64,000 bases of DNA from the NCBI GenBank assembly GCA_947493585.1, contig CANLRI010000001.1, positions 868,001 through 932,000 of the forward strand, read 5' to 3'. Shown here one piece after another: positions 1 to 7,776 of the stretch; positions within the stretch are counted from its first letter, which is position 1; every line of letters starts with the position of its first letter. Both the position numbers and the translations under genes were made by a program. Source of the DNA: an uncultured Planococcus sp. GTDB lineage: Bacteria > Bacillota > Bacilli > Bacillales_A > Planococcaceae. The notes under the pieces were generated by a model. That model ran no database searches. It was not told where the DNA came from and saw nothing but the letters and a program-made list of their open reading frames with translations.

Positions 1-410
1 CCAAAGTGAAAAGCTTGACGATTTCTGGCGTCACACCGGAAAAGCCAGACAATTGGATGGAATTGCATGAGCAAGAATGCCGCAATCAACAGCAACTGCT
101 TCAATACGAGGAAGCCACCGCTTATTTCGATCAACTGCACAAAGGCAATTGGCGGCAATTCTTTGAAATGGCGAAGCACGATGACTGGTACCCTTTCGAA
201 GAAACGAAAGATCTGTCGGACATTGATTCGCCGATCCTCTACATCGCAGGCGAAGGAAACCCGAACGAAACGAAAGGCGTCCTTTATTATCCTGCTAAGC
301 ATGACCATGTCCATGTGTCGGTTATTCCGTTCGCGTCTCACTTGGTCCATGCCGAACAAGCGGAATTGCATGCGAAAACATTCGAACTGTTCCTAAGCCA
401 CGTCGACTAA
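1..410 (+). CDS. Alpha/beta hydrolase, C-terminal fragment (5' end outside window)
   Basis: The frame is open from the first bases of the window and ends at 410, so only about 135 C-terminal residues are visible. They match the end of an alpha/beta-hydrolase fold: a strand followed by 'SPILYIAGEGNPNE' (the usual acidic region after strand 7), then 'FASHLVHAEQ', where the histidine is in the place of the catalytic His. The nucleophile elbow is not in the window. A GTG at position 6 is in frame but has no room for a ribosome binding site and would remove the catalytic core, so it is not taken as a start. The substrate cannot be told. Confidence 0.75.
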   Translation, partial: KVKSLTISGVTPEKPDNWMELHEQECRNQQQLLQYEEATAYFDQLHKGNWRQFFEMAKHDDWYPFEETKDLSDIDSPILYIAGEGNPNETKGVLYYPAKHDHVHVSVIPFASHLVHAEQAELHAKTFELFLSHVD

Positions 411-432
411 TCACGAGAGGGGTTTGCATCTC

Positions 433-804
433 ATGAAAAAACTTGTTTCACTTTTGGCTGTACTGCTCATCCTTAGCGGCTGTTCGGAAGGCGACCGCTA
501 CAACTTCAAAGGAAGCGGCGACAATTGGGATGTCTTCTACACCGTTGACGCAACTTCGCAAGACAGCAAGGAAGCGACCGGAAAAATCGTCTATACCGGC
601 GAAGAGCCGCCTCCTGAAACCATCATCTATTCCATTGAGTCGACTGCCGGCGCATCGAGCGGAAATGTCTCGGTTGATGAAGGCGAAGTGCTGGTCGGCA
701 AGAGCGCCTGCGAAGGTTGCGCAGTCATTCAACAAGATGAAGAGTTGGATGTGGAGATTAAATGGGACGGGCAAGTCGAGGAATTCGCATTGACCACGGA
801 ATAA
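433..804 (+). CDS. Small lipoprotein of unknown function
   Basis: The protein starts with a short basic, hydrophobic signal peptide ending in the lipobox LSGC, so it should be lipidated and held on the outer face of the membrane. The mature part is about 105 residues, rich in Glu, Asp and Ser, with two Cys in 'SACEGCAV' that could form a disulfide or bind a ligand. I chose ATG 433 (GAGAGGGG at 414-421, 11-nt spacing); an in-frame TTG at 424 is closer to the Shine-Dalgarno sequence but would only add three residues. No enzyme motif is visible. It sits 22 bases after the hydrolase and may be co-transcribed with it. Confidence 0.7.
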   Translation: MKKLVSLLAVLLILSGCSEGDRYNFKGSGDNWDVFYTVDATSQDSKEATGKIVYTGEEPPPETIIYSIESTAGASSGNVSVDEGEVLVGKSACEGCAVIQQDEELDVEIKWDGQVEEFALTTE

Positions 805-853
805 TAAAGTTATATGGCTTATAAGCATAGAGCATGACGGAGGAGAGTAACCG

Positions 854-1300
854 ATGAACACGACAAGAAGCCATGGCTTTCAATTTCTGGACTTTCTGTT
901 TATGGAGGAACACGAGATCCATCAGTTTGAGACAATTGCAGGTTCATTCGCAGTCATCAAATGCGGCGGAAAAAATTTGATGGTCCACAATAAATGGCGC
1001 GAGCAATGGGAGCTGCCGGCTGGCAGGAGAGAAGACGGAGAGACGTCGAAAGAATGTGCCGTAAGGGAATTATACGAAGAATCCGGCCAGTTGGTTGAAG
1101 ACTTGGAATTCAAAGGCTTGCTCAAACTCCAGCATACTGACACTCGGGAAATCAAATACAATCCAGTTTTTCTTGGAATGGTAGAGAAGCTACAGCCCTT
1201 TTTACCAAATGACGAAACGACGGAAATGAAGTTATGGGATACAAAAGAGGACATCGGGGTCCTGGATGAAATGGATATTAAAATTCTCGATTATATTTAA
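854..1300 (+). CDS. Nudix hydrolase
   Basis: A 148-residue Nudix-fold protein. The Nudix box (G-x5-E-x7-REUxEExGU) is complete around residues 57-79, with 'GRREDGE' followed by 'RELYEESGQL', so the metal-binding glutamates are present. Family members hydrolyse nucleoside diphosphates linked to another moiety; the 'WELPAGRRE' layout resembles NTP or nucleotide-sugar hydrolases, but the substrate is not readable. Start ATG 854 follows GGAGGAGAG at 839-847. A second Nudix gene follows 29 bases later; the two share the fold only and are not obvious recent duplicates. Confidence 0.85.
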   Translation: MNTTRSHGFQFLDFLFMEEHEIHQFETIAGSFAVIKCGGKNLMVHNKWREQWELPAGRREDGETSKECAVRELYEESGQLVEDLEFKGLLKLQHTDTREIKYNPVFLGMVEKLQPFLPNDETTEMKLWDTKEDIGVLDEMDIKILDYI

Positions 1301-1329
1301 GGCGCTAAAATGTTATGGGGGTAAAACTT

Positions 1330-1746
1330 GTGGAAGACATCAAAAAAGTTTGGCAGGGTTCGGCTGGAGTGGTGATCGATCAAGACAAGATCCTCATGGT
1401 GAAATCGAAGGCATCCGGTAAATGGAGCATCCCGTCCGGAGAAATCGAAACCGGCGAATCCCCGCAACAAGCGTGCATCAGGGAAGTATGGGAAGAAACC
1501 GGATTTCGCACCGAGGTGAAGGAACAGCTTCATACGAAAAATGTGCAAATCGGCAACTATGAAGTCACCAGCCATTATTTTCTGTGCAAAGTCATCTCAG
1601 GCGATATTTGTTTTCACGATCCTGATAACGAAATCGACGAAATCACGTGGAAAACACAGGCTGAACTGAAAGAGCTGCTTCACGATTACCCGGAAGATCA
1701 AGAACACCTCATTGCGTTCATGAATCGTGCGGCTTCCACCCACTAA
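1330..1746 (+). CDS. Nudix hydrolase (second of a tandem pair)
   Basis: About 138 residues with an intact Nudix box: 'SGEIETGESPQQA' leading into 'REVWEETGFR'. The sequence 'GKWSIPSGEIETGE' is typical of MutT/ADP-ribose-type hydrolases of Bacilli. An ATG at 1315 is in frame but has no upstream Shine-Dalgarno sequence. The run of G at 1317-1321 lies 8 bases before GTG 1330, so GTG is the likely start. It probably shares a transcript with the Nudix gene upstream. Substrate unknown. Confidence 0.83.
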   Translation: MEDIKKVWQGSAGVVIDQDKILMVKSKASGKWSIPSGEIETGESPQQACIREVWEETGFRTEVKEQLHTKNVQIGNYEVTSHYFLCKVISGDICFHDPDNEIDEITWKTQAELKELLHDYPEDQEHLIAFMNRAASTH

Positions 1747-1782
1747 TTCATTTTCACAAACCATACGAACGGAGTTGCGCAT

Positions 1783-2351
1783 GTGAACAGAGTAGCAGTC
1801 ATCACGGTCGGCAAAACCCATAGCGGCAAAACGACATTCGCCAAAGCGCTGGAGCGACAACTTGCCAATGCCATCGTCGTCGACCAGGACAATCATGCAG
1901 AAATCCTGAAAACTTATTATCCAGCGCTCGTCCCGAAAGAGGAGCGAATGCGATCAAGTATGCCCTGACCCAGACCATCGTCGATCATTCGGTCGATCAT
2001 ACCGATTGCCATATCATTTTGTGCAACGCCAATCGCAACCAGCAAGGCCGTTTGAAGCTGCTGGATTTTTACCGAAGCAAAGGATTCACCACGATTTTGG
2101 TGAACTTTGACATTGCGGACGAGATTTTGGAAACGAGAATCGATTAGACCGGGCGTGACACATCGATCTTGCGTACCGTTTCTTCATTTATGGACGTGCT
2201 CGAGCGTCAACAAATGGAAGCTGTCGGTAACCCCGGCGTCACTCCTACGCCAGGCGAAGCGGATTATCTGTTCAACGTGGCAAATGTACAACAAGTGGAG
2301 GCAGCCATTTCCGATATCACGGAAATAGCTATTAGGGGGAATGGTTCATGA
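1783..2351 (+). pseudogene. Broken P-loop ATP-binding (AAA_33-type) protein gene
   Basis: The frame starting at GTG 1783 (GGAG at 1771-1774) encodes a P-loop, 'GKTHSGKTTFAKALE', and 'VVDQDNHAEILKTYYP', then is lost near 1935-1950. The homologous reading continues in the next frame ('GANAIKYALTQTIVDHS', 'HIILCNANRNQQGRL', 'ILVNFDIADEI'), meets an in-frame TAG at 2145-2147, and then resumes in that same frame ('TGRDTSILRTVSSFMDVLE', 'PTPGEADYLF') to a stop at 2349-2351. So there is one frameshift and one nonsense codon (CAG to TAG is the simplest change). The intact family is a small kinase-like P-loop protein of about 190 residues, seen in Bacilli. A sequencing error could explain one lesion but hardly both. 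Confidence 0.8.
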
Positions 2352-2755
2352 GAAAACTGAAAGTCATTGTCATGCTCCTGGTCATGGGAGTCATCTTATC
2401 GGCCTGCCAGAGCGGGCTGCTTAATGCCGAACAACAATCAGCCGATAAGATCGTCTTGCACAAAATGCAGAGTTTCGGGCAAGTGATGGAAAACTCGCAG
2501 CTTGAAGTTACGGATGAACAGACGATTGAGTTGTTTGCCGAAGCCATTTCGCGTGCGGACAAAGTCTCAGGAATCGCTGACGTAGCGGATCCGAATTTCA
2601 AAGTGGAGTTTGGTGAAAAGGAATTCTATTTATGGGTGGGGGAAGATCACGGGTCCGTCATGGATGTAGCAGACACCGATACGCTCTACAACTTGGAAGA
2701 ACAGCATGCCGAGCAGCTCTATAGCTTTTTTTCATCCGAAAATCTGATTGATTGA
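2348..2755 (+). CDS. Lipoprotein of unknown function
   Basis: 135 residues with a signal peptide and lipobox 'LSAC' near residue 20; the mature protein should be anchored outside the membrane. The remainder ('VTDEQTIELFAEAISRADKVSG', 'VEFGEKEFYLWVGED', 'TLYNLEEQHAEQLYSFF') resembles small Bacillus lipoproteins with a YhfM-like fold, a loose likeness only. ATG 2348 overlaps the stop of the decayed gene upstream (ATGA) and has AGGGGGA at 2334-2340, so it was translated as part of that operon and has survived the decay of its neighbour. Confidence 0.72.
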   Translation: MRKLKVIVMLLVMGVILSACQSGLLNAEQQSADKIVLHKMQSFGQVMENSQLEVTDEQTIELFAEAISRADKVSGIADVADPNFKVEFGEKEFYLWVGEDHGSVMDVADTDTLYNLEEQHAEQLYSFFSSENLID

Positions 2756-2782
2756 ATGGAAAAAGATAAGGGAGGCGGATGC

Positions 2783-3058
2783 ATGAAGAAATTTTTCTTA
2801 TCGGTCGTGGGCGGTATCGTCTTAGGGCTCATTCTATCGTTCAGCTTCATGGATTATGACAGCAGCTGGACACACCACACCCAAAGGGCTGGCGTCGACC
2901 AAGTGGTGGAAGAAATGGATTTCGATTTTGTCTTCATTGCCTCGCTCCTGGTTCTCGGGATATCAGTATTAATTTTTGCCGTTTGGAGTTTTATTGAAAA
3001 GAAGAAGGATGAAAAGTTTGTCAGAGACTTTAAGAATGAAAAAAACCGCGCCAACTAA
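2783..3058 (+). CDS. Small membrane protein, two transmembrane segments
   Basis: 91 residues. A first hydrophobic helix ('FFLSVVGGIVLGLILSFSF', roughly residues 4-22), an outside loop with a His/Trp cluster, a second helix ('FIASLLVLGISVLIFAVWSF', roughly 49-69) and a highly charged C-terminal tail. ATG 2783 is preceded by GGAGG at 2771-2775; an earlier in-frame ATG at 2756 lies before that site and is not used here. It follows the lipoprotein closely and is the last gene before a clear terminator. Function unknown. Confidence 0.7.
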   Translation: MKKFFLSVVGGIVLGLILSFSFMDYDSSWTHHTQRAGVDQVVEEMDFDFVFIASLLVLGISVLIFAVWSFIEKKKDEKFVRDFKNEKNRAN

Positions 3059-3071
3059 ATACACTTCCGTG

Positions 3072-3097
3072 GCATCTCACAGCAGATGCTTTTTTTT
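3072..3097 (+). terminator. Rho-independent terminator
   Basis: Stem GCATCT / AGATGC with a 6-base loop, followed by eight T (3090-3097). It closes the run of small genes ending at 3058. Confidence 0.8.
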
Positions 3098-3177
3098 GTG
3101 CCGTTATTTTTCTGTGTAAAAGGGGATACAAAGAAAAACAGCAGAATTCGTCAGCGAAATAAAAGGAGGAGCCTCAT

Positions 3178-3843
3178 ATGGACAAACCGATCAAAGCGTT
3201 CGTCTTTGATGTGTACGGCACATTGTTCGACGTCATCGCTATCAAAGAGCAATGCGAGGAAGTATTTCCCGGTCACGGCGAAGTGATTAGCCAAACGTGG
3301 CGCACGAAGCAAGTCGAATATTTCATGATGCGCCAGCTTATGGGCAAATACGACACGCTTTACGCCGTCACCCGAAGCGCATTAAAATACGCACTAGAAG
3401 ACGAGGGGCTCGAATCAACAGATGACATCGAGCAGCAATTGATGGATGCCTATTTGCATTTGCCGCTCTACGAAGAATCGGAAGCGGTGTTGAAACAACT
3501 GCAGGATCACCAACTCGTCGTGTTCTCGAACGGCTCGCACGATATGCTCGATCCCCTAATCGAAAATGCAGGAATAAAAGATTTGCTCGACAAAGCCGTC
3601 AGCGTTGATGAAATCAAGCAGTTCAAGCCGGCACCGGCCGCTTATCAATACGTCTTGGACCAATTGGACATCGAGCGTGACGAAATCCTGTTCATGTCAT
3701 CAAATGGCTGGGACATCTCAGGGGCGAAGAATTTCGGTTTCCAGACTGCATGGATTAATCGCAAAAAAGCGCCGGTCGAACAGCTTGGCCTAGAGCCGGA
3801 TTATGTATTTTCGGACTTGAACGGCTTATTGAAATGGAAATAG
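3178..3843 (+). CDS. HAD-superfamily hydrolase, haloacid dehalogenase type II
   Basis: 221 residues, the usual length of type II L-2-haloacid dehalogenases. Motif I 'VFDVYGTLFDV' gives the nucleophilic Asp near residue 10. Motif II is 'VFSNGS', the motif III lysine is in 'QFKPAPAAY', and the type-II-specific acidic region 'MSSNGWDISGAKNFGF' follows. The family swaps a halide from 2-haloacids through an aspartyl ester, but many bacterial members are general phosphatases or dehalogenases of unknown natural substrate. ATG 3178 follows AAAGGAGG. It stands alone between a terminator and the peroxiredoxin gene. Confidence 0.85.
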   Translation: MDKPIKAFVFDVYGTLFDVIAIKEQCEEVFPGHGEVISQTWRTKQVEYFMMRQLMGKYDTLYAVTRSALKYALEDEGLESTDDIEQQLMDAYLHLPLYEESEAVLKQLQDHQLVVFSNGSHDMLDPLIENAGIKDLLDKAVSVDEIKQFKPAPAAYQYVLDQLDIERDEILFMSSNGWDISGAKNFGFQTAWINRKKAPVEQLGLEPDYVFSDLNGLLKWK

Positions 3844-3912
3844 AACGGTCAAAAAGATTAAAGCCCATTATTCAGGGTAAACTACTTATATATAGAAAGA
3901 GGAGGCATTCAC

Positions 3913-4416
3913 ATGAATAGACTACAATTAGGGGATTTAGCCCCATCATTTACATTGCCGCTTGCTGAAGGCGGAGATTATTCGCTACAACAGGACTTAT
4001 CCGAACGTCCAGGCTGGCGCTTCGTCATTTTCTTCAGAGGCTCGTGGTGCCCAGTATGTAACGAAGAATTGCAGGAAATTCAAGATAGCTTATCGTATTT
4101 CGAAGGCAAGGATATCCATTTCACGTTCTTGTCCACAGACAACCAGCAAGATCTCAAGGAAATGAAAGAAAAACACGGCTTGACCTCTCCAATCTTGGCC
4201 GATGCGACTGAAGACATCCTGAAACAATACGGTGTCTACCATCACGGAGAAGATGCATTGTACGAAGACCACGGCATTCACGGAGAGCCTGCTTACTACT
4301 TGCTCGATGAAGAAGGCAAGGTCATGTACCAGCAGCAGCAAACGAGCCCATTTGGCCGTCCGCATGCAAAAGAATTGCGCAAAATCGCTGCGTACATCCG
4401 CAAAAACTTAAAATAA
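3913..4416 (+). CDS. Peroxiredoxin-like (AhpC/TSA, Bcp-type) protein
   Basis: 167 residues with a thioredoxin fold. The active-site segment is 'FFRGSWCPVCNEEL' (Cys near residues 46 and 49), a CxxC arrangement rather than the classical single peroxidatic PxxxTxxC. The cis-Pro region is 'GEPAYYLLDEEGKV'. It should act as a cytosolic thiol peroxidase or disulfide reductase. ATG 3913 has AGAGGAGG 7-14 bases upstream. A strong terminator follows, so it is probably monocistronic. Confidence 0.82.
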   Translation: MNRLQLGDLAPSFTLPLAEGGDYSLQQDLSERPGWRFVIFFRGSWCPVCNEELQEIQDSLSYFEGKDIHFTFLSTDNQQDLKEMKEKHGLTSPILADATEDILKQYGVYHHGEDALYEDHGIHGEPAYYLLDEEGKVMYQQQQTSPFGRPHAKELRKIAAYIRKNLK

Positions 4417-4427
4417 GACAGCATACA

Positions 4428-4464
4428 AAAGAGCTTGGAGGCAATTCTCTAAGCTCTTTTTTTT
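4428..4464. terminator. Bidirectional terminator between converging genes
   Basis: Stem GAGCTTGGAG / CTCTAAGCTC (one G-T pair), flanked by AAAA on the left and eight T on the right. It can stop the peroxiredoxin transcript on + and the VOC transcript on -. Confidence 0.8.
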
Positions 4465-4470
4465 CATGGC

Positions 4471-4848
4471 TCAATTCGACTCCAATACCGCGAAATAATT
4501 GCCTTCCGAATCCGCAAAATTGAAGGTACGGCCCGTCGGCATCGCGACAATATCGCCGACCGTGACGCCCTTTTCAGCCAACTCATTACGAAACTGTTCG
4601 AAATTACTCGCGTAAAACAATAGCGACGGCGTCTCCAAACTCAAGCCCGTATCCATCTGTTCGAGCAAATTTTTGTCGTGCAGCACGATGCTCGTCTCCG
4701 CACCTTCCCTGGGCGCAATTTCAATCCACCGCATGCCATAGTTCTCTTTGTCATGCATGATCGTAAAGCCCATCTTCTCCGTCCAAAACGTGACCGCTGC
4801 GTCCTGATCGCGCACATACACCATGACCTGGCCGATTTTCGAAATCAT
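4471..4848 (-). CDS. VOC (glyoxalase/bleomycin-resistance/dioxygenase) family protein
   Basis: About 125 residues in one vicinal-oxygen-chelate unit: 'IGQVMVYVRDQDAAVTFW' start, 'GFTIMHDKE', 'GMRWIEIAP', 'ETPSLLFYASNFEQF' and the ending 'FNFADSEGNYFAVLES', in which the final Glu is the usual metal ligand. The specific activity is not predictable. I moved the start to the ATG read from 4848, which has GGAGGAGG just upstream; a longer frame to 4887 lacks such a site. Confidence 0.83.
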   Translation of the reverse strand: MISKIGQVMVYVRDQDAAVTFWTEKMGFTIMHDKENYGMRWIEIAPREGAETSIVLHDKNLLEQMDTGLSLETPSLLFYASNFEQFRNELAEKGVTVGDIVAMPTGRTFNFADSEGNYFAVLESN

Positions 4849-4935
4849 TGTTTTTCCTCCTCCGAATAAAATGATGAGTCTCGTCACCGTAATAATTCGA
4901 TGGGGAAACGGAAAACCCTTTAGATGGCCAGCTAT

Positions 4936-5139
4936 TTAAGGGCTGCGTTTTAATCCAAGGGGAACGATAAAGTTTTCGACAAAAGAAAGGATACCAACCA
5001 GAAAGCATAAAAAGCTCAGAAGGAATACTTCAATCCAAGAAGCCCCTAAGAAACGGAATAATAAGATGGAAAGAAAACCTACAATAAAATAAACCGGAAC
5101 AAATTTCTTGGACAATAATAAGTGGCTCAGATAAATCAC
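4936..5139 (-). CDS. Possible small membrane protein
   Basis: 67 residues with two strongly hydrophobic segments ('FVPVYFIVGFLSILLFRFLG' and 'IEVFLLSFLCFLVGILSF') and a basic C-terminus, a sensible topology for a small membrane protein. The candidate GTG start at 5139 overlaps the only nearby AAGGAG, so its initiation is doubtful; no better in-frame start was found. The rest of the 4849-5276 gap shows nothing else. Confidence 0.35.
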   Translation of the reverse strand: MIYLSHLLLSKKFVPVYFIVGFLSILLFRFLGASWIEVFLLSFLCFLVGILSFVENFIVPLGLKRSP

Positions 5140-5276
5140 TCCTTAACCTATTCAATTTCGGGACTGTGTTAAATAAAATGATAAATCCCATCTTTACATA
5201 AAAATGGAACATTCACAATCCAAGCCATAGAAGTTTGATACACTAATCATAGCAAGCCTAAAAGAGGAGGAGACCC

Positions 5277-5357
5277 ATGAAAAAAGCACCGAAACTCATT
5301 CTATTCTTTACGCTCGGCATCATCACCGGTTTTATCTTGTCATACTTGTTCAGATAA
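5277..5357 (+). CDS. 26-residue single-span membrane peptide
   Basis: ATG 5277 follows a near-perfect AGAGGAGGAG site (5263-5272). The 26 codons encode a basic start (MKKAPK) and one hydrophobic helix ('LILFFTLGIITGFILSYLF') ending in Arg. The strong Shine-Dalgarno sequence, clean helix and stop immediately before the ribosome binding site of the GNAT gene suggest a real small gene, probably co-transcribed with the acetyltransferase. Function unknown. Confidence 0.6.
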   Translation: MKKAPKLILFFTLGIITGFILSYLFR

Positions 5358-5372
5358 GGAGGCAATTACATA

Positions 5373-5876
5373 ATGGACATCCGTAAAGCACAAGCCGAAG
5401 ACGCAGCTGGTATCCGAAAAGTCTGCGCAGCCGGCAACCGTGAAACCTACCGCGACTTATTGTCGAAGCACGAGATCGAACGCGTCATCGAGAAATTCTA
5501 TAACGAACAACGCATTTTGAGTGAAATCGAAAACACGAACCAGGACTGGAACGGTTGGTTTGTCGCAGTGGACGAGGGCAAAGTGGTCGGAGCGGGAGGC
5601 GGTGGTTTCACAGGGGAAGAAGTGGCAGAAGTCTTTGTTCTCTATTTGGATCCCGAGCGCAAATACCGAGGCATCGGCACCCAATTGCTCGAAGCGATCA
5701 CACAAGACCAGAAAGCCCGCGGCGCACACATGCAATGGGTGTCGGTCGCAAAAGGCAACAGCATGGCGATTCCGTTTTATGAAGCGCGAGGTTTTGTCTT
5801 TCAATATGAAGAACCAGCTTATGACATGCCGGAAGACTCGGAGCATATGTCGGTCCGTTATATGCGCAAACTTTAG
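5373..5876 (+). CDS. GNAT family N-acetyltransferase
   Basis: 167 residues. The acetyl-CoA site is the 'LDPERKYRGIGTQLLEAI' segment (R/Q-x-x-G-x-G/A) around residues 92-109, followed by 'WVSVAKGNSMAIPFYEARGF', the usual N/S-x-x-A-x-x-F-Y-E-x-x-G-F end of the GNAT fold. The transfer target is not evident. ATG 5373 follows AAGGAGG at 5356-5362, which overlaps the stop of the 26-residue peptide gene. Confidence 0.85.
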   Translation: MDIRKAQAEDAAGIRKVCAAGNRETYRDLLSKHEIERVIEKFYNEQRILSEIENTNQDWNGWFVAVDEGKVVGAGGGGFTGEEVAEVFVLYLDPERKYRGIGTQLLEAITQDQKARGAHMQWVSVAKGNSMAIPFYEARGFVFQYEEPAYDMPEDSEHMSVRYMRKL

Positions 5877-5909
5877 TCGCGTTCCTAAATCTGGAAGGAA
5901 GTGGGCAAG

Positions 5910-6458
5910 GTGACGAAACGCATGATGTGGGAAAATGACGAAACAGCGGGTTGTGAACTAGTAGAGTTCTCGATAGAGAATAGCAAAATCCAAATCGACA
6001 GCACGGTGCTATTGTTGGATGAAAAAGGCCCTATGAAAATCCATGATCATTTGGAATTGGACGAATCATGGACAACGAAGCGAATCGCCATTAACAGCGG
6101 AGACGGCAATGAACTCAAACTCACATCGTCAGGCGAAGGACAATGGTTCGATCAAGACGGCAAATTGCTGGATGCACTAACAGGCGCCATCGATGTCGAT
6201 ATTTCCGCAACGCCGCTCTCCAACTCCTTGCCGATTAACCGAAAAAGCTGGCATGAAGGGCAAACGCGTGATTTTGAAATGGTCTATATCGCCGTCCCAT
6301 CGTTAGAGTTGCGGAAGATGAAACAAAGCTACACCTGTTTGAAATCCAGTCATCCGCGAACTTTCCGCTACCAGTCCGAGAATTTCGAGTCTGTGATCGA
6401 AGTGGATAACGATGGCTTCGTTATCCATTATCCAGGCTTGTTCACCAGAAAATATTAA
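5910..6458 (+). CDS. Putative glycolipid-binding domain protein (DUF1089 family)
   Basis: About 182 residues without signal peptide or membrane segment. The central 'VDISATPLSNSLPINR' and the ending 'NDGFVIHYPGLFTRKY' are the conserved features of the DUF1089/COG3554 family, named after a structure suggesting glycolipid binding; the cellular role is not established. GTG 5910 is 9 bases after AAGGAA (5895-5900); a GTG at 5901 is in frame but too close to that site. It is followed by a hairpin and a converging regulator gene. Confidence 0.75.
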   Translation: MTKRMMWENDETAGCELVEFSIENSKIQIDSTVLLLDEKGPMKIHDHLELDESWTTKRIAINSGDGNELKLTSSGEGQWFDQDGKLLDALTGAIDVDISATPLSNSLPINRKSWHEGQTRDFEMVYIAVPSLELRKMKQSYTCLKSSHPRTFRYQSENFESVIEVDNDGFVIHYPGLFTRKY

Positions 6459-6461
6459 AGT

Positions 6462-6487
6462 AGCAAAGGCGAGGGCCTTTGCTGCTT
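6462..6487. terminator. Hairpin between converging genes, probable terminator
   Basis: Stem AGCAAAGG / CCTTTGCT with a short loop, followed by a weak T-containing tail. It lies between the stop codons of the DUF1089 gene (+) and the ArsR-type gene (-). Confidence 0.5.
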
Positions 6488-6512
6488 TGTGCGTTCATCC
6501 ATCAATATCTTA

Positions 6513-7553
6513 TCACTCAACCAGGTGCAAATAACGGTTCAATTGCTCAGAAAACGCTTCGAGCTTCTCTTTCTGAATTGAATAGACGCCTTTCTCGACC
6601 TTTACGAATTTCGCTGCTTTCAATAAAGCCAACTGATGATGCAAAGTCGTCTTGGAGATCGAGAAATGCTCGCTCAGTTCCTGCAATGGAGCGGGGCCAT
6701 GGCACAAATAATGCAACACATTCAAGCGCAGCCCGTCACCGAGCGCTTTATGCCCTTGGATCAATTCATTCGGCGGTACTTCTGGATCGAGTAACTGCTG
6801 CTCACTGACCGGATAGAAAAACAATTTCACATCAGCGGTGCGAATCGTCAGCAGCCACGGCCGATACGACACATGCGGAATGAGCTTGACCGACCAAATG
6901 GAAGGCTCGGGTGCATAGTCGATACCTGCCACACGCTCGATTTCCTTTGTTACATTCGTCGCATCGAGCCCGCGATGCTGTTTTTCTTCAAAGTCGAGTG
7001 CCTGCAGCCATTTCGCGATGTACGGCTTTTCACTCATCCAATCCTGCCATTCGCTTAACACAGTCATAAATAACTCACTTAGTTGGGCTCTCGTATGCCG
7101 GTATACTTGCCGCACATATCCTTCAAGATAAGCGTGCCCTTCAAATAATTCGGCATAAGGAGACCACCAACCGCTTTGTTCAGGATGTTGCGACGCCTGT
7201 TCACGCAAAGCTTCGGCAGCTCGGCTATGATAAGGGAGCAGGACATCATAAAACTGCTCTTCCCGCATACCCGCCAGCCGCTTCACAAATTCATCCACCG
7301 ACCTTGCCCCGAACTCATTTTGTAATAACAGCAGCCCATACCATAAATTCGTCTCTTCAATCTTAGCCAATGAATCGAGCAAAGACGCAGGCATCGCTTC
7401 CGCATCATGTGTCCACTCCTCATCCATCTCGAACGTGTGGCGCAATTGCCCGTGTGTATATCCTGCAATTCCCACAATCCATTCCCACACCGGCGATTGT
7501 TCTACAGCTAAATGAACGGTCTCTTCCGGTAACGCAGCATCCATGATCTTCAT
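6513..7553 (-). CDS. ArsR-type winged-helix transcriptional regulator with long N-terminal domain
   Basis: About 346 residues. The C-terminal 75 residues form an ArsR-like winged helix ('HKALGDGLRLNVLHYLCHG', 'LQELSEHFSISKTTLHHQLALLKAAKFV', 'VYSIQKEKLEAFSEQL'). The N-terminal ~260 residues are a large alpha/beta region of the kind found in bacterial ArsR regulators with an unassigned sensor domain; no metal-binding CxC motif is visible, so a metal sensor is unlikely. Start ATG 7553 has GGAGG 8 bases upstream. Two identical palindromes lie just upstream of the gene (7596-7633), which suggests autoregulation. Confidence 0.78.
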   Translation of the reverse strand: MKIMDAALPEETVHLAVEQSPVWEWIVGIAGYTHGQLRHTFEMDEEWTHDAEAMPASLLDSLAKIEETNLWYGLLLLQNEFGARSVDEFVKRLAGMREEQFYDVLLPYHSRAAEALREQASQHPEQSGWWSPYAELFEGHAYLEGYVRQVYRHTRAQLSELFMTVLSEWQDWMSEKPYIAKWLQALDFEEKQHRGLDATNVTKEIERVAGIDYAPEPSIWSVKLIPHVSYRPWLLTIRTADVKLFFYPVSEQQLLDPEVPPNELIQGHKALGDGLRLNVLHYLCHGPAPLQELSEHFSISKTTLHHQLALLKAAKFVKVEKGVYSIQKEKLEAFSEQLNRYLHLVE

Positions 7554-7595
7554 AACTTCGACCTCCAATAAGCATTTTCTTTATTCTAAATGAAT

Positions 7596-7633
7596 CGAAT
7601 AATAAATTCGATATAATTCGAATAATAAATTCG
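7596..7633. promoter_or_regulatory. Double palindrome, probable operator of the ArsR-type gene
   Basis: The 15-mer CGAATAATAAATTCG (inverted repeat CGAAT-N5-ATTCG) occurs twice, at 7596-7610 and 7619-7633, centres 23 bp apart (about two helical turns). A further TTCGAA palindrome follows at 7640-7645. The site lies 43 bases upstream of the regulator start codon, so a dimer pair could block its promoter. Confidence 0.6.
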
Positions 7634-7658
7634 TCATATTTCGAATGAAGATAAGACA

Positions 7659-7677
7659 ATATATATATATATATATA
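7659..7677. repeat. AT dinucleotide microsatellite
   Basis: About nine and a half AT repeats in the region upstream of the ArsR-type gene; prone to slippage between strains. Confidence 0.9.
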
Positions 7678-7732
7678 GAAGGAAGAGAGACGATCCTGCA
7701 CCACATACGAAGTTCATCCCGAAAAAACGCAT

Positions 7733-7764
7733 AAAAAAAGAGCACCCGAGATTTCGGATACTCC
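7733..7764 (-). terminator. Terminator of the NlpC/P60 gene
   Basis: Read on the minus strand, an imperfect hairpin (GAG..ATCCGA / TCGGGT..CTC) is followed by seven T. It lies 12 bases past the stop codon at 7777. Confidence 0.75.
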
Positions 7765-7776
7765 CTGAAGCCTATA

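Noticed and set aside
7651-7680. AT dinucleotide tract as a replication or transfer origin
   Set aside because: It is a plain microsatellite; there are no DnaA boxes, partition genes or relaxase nearby.
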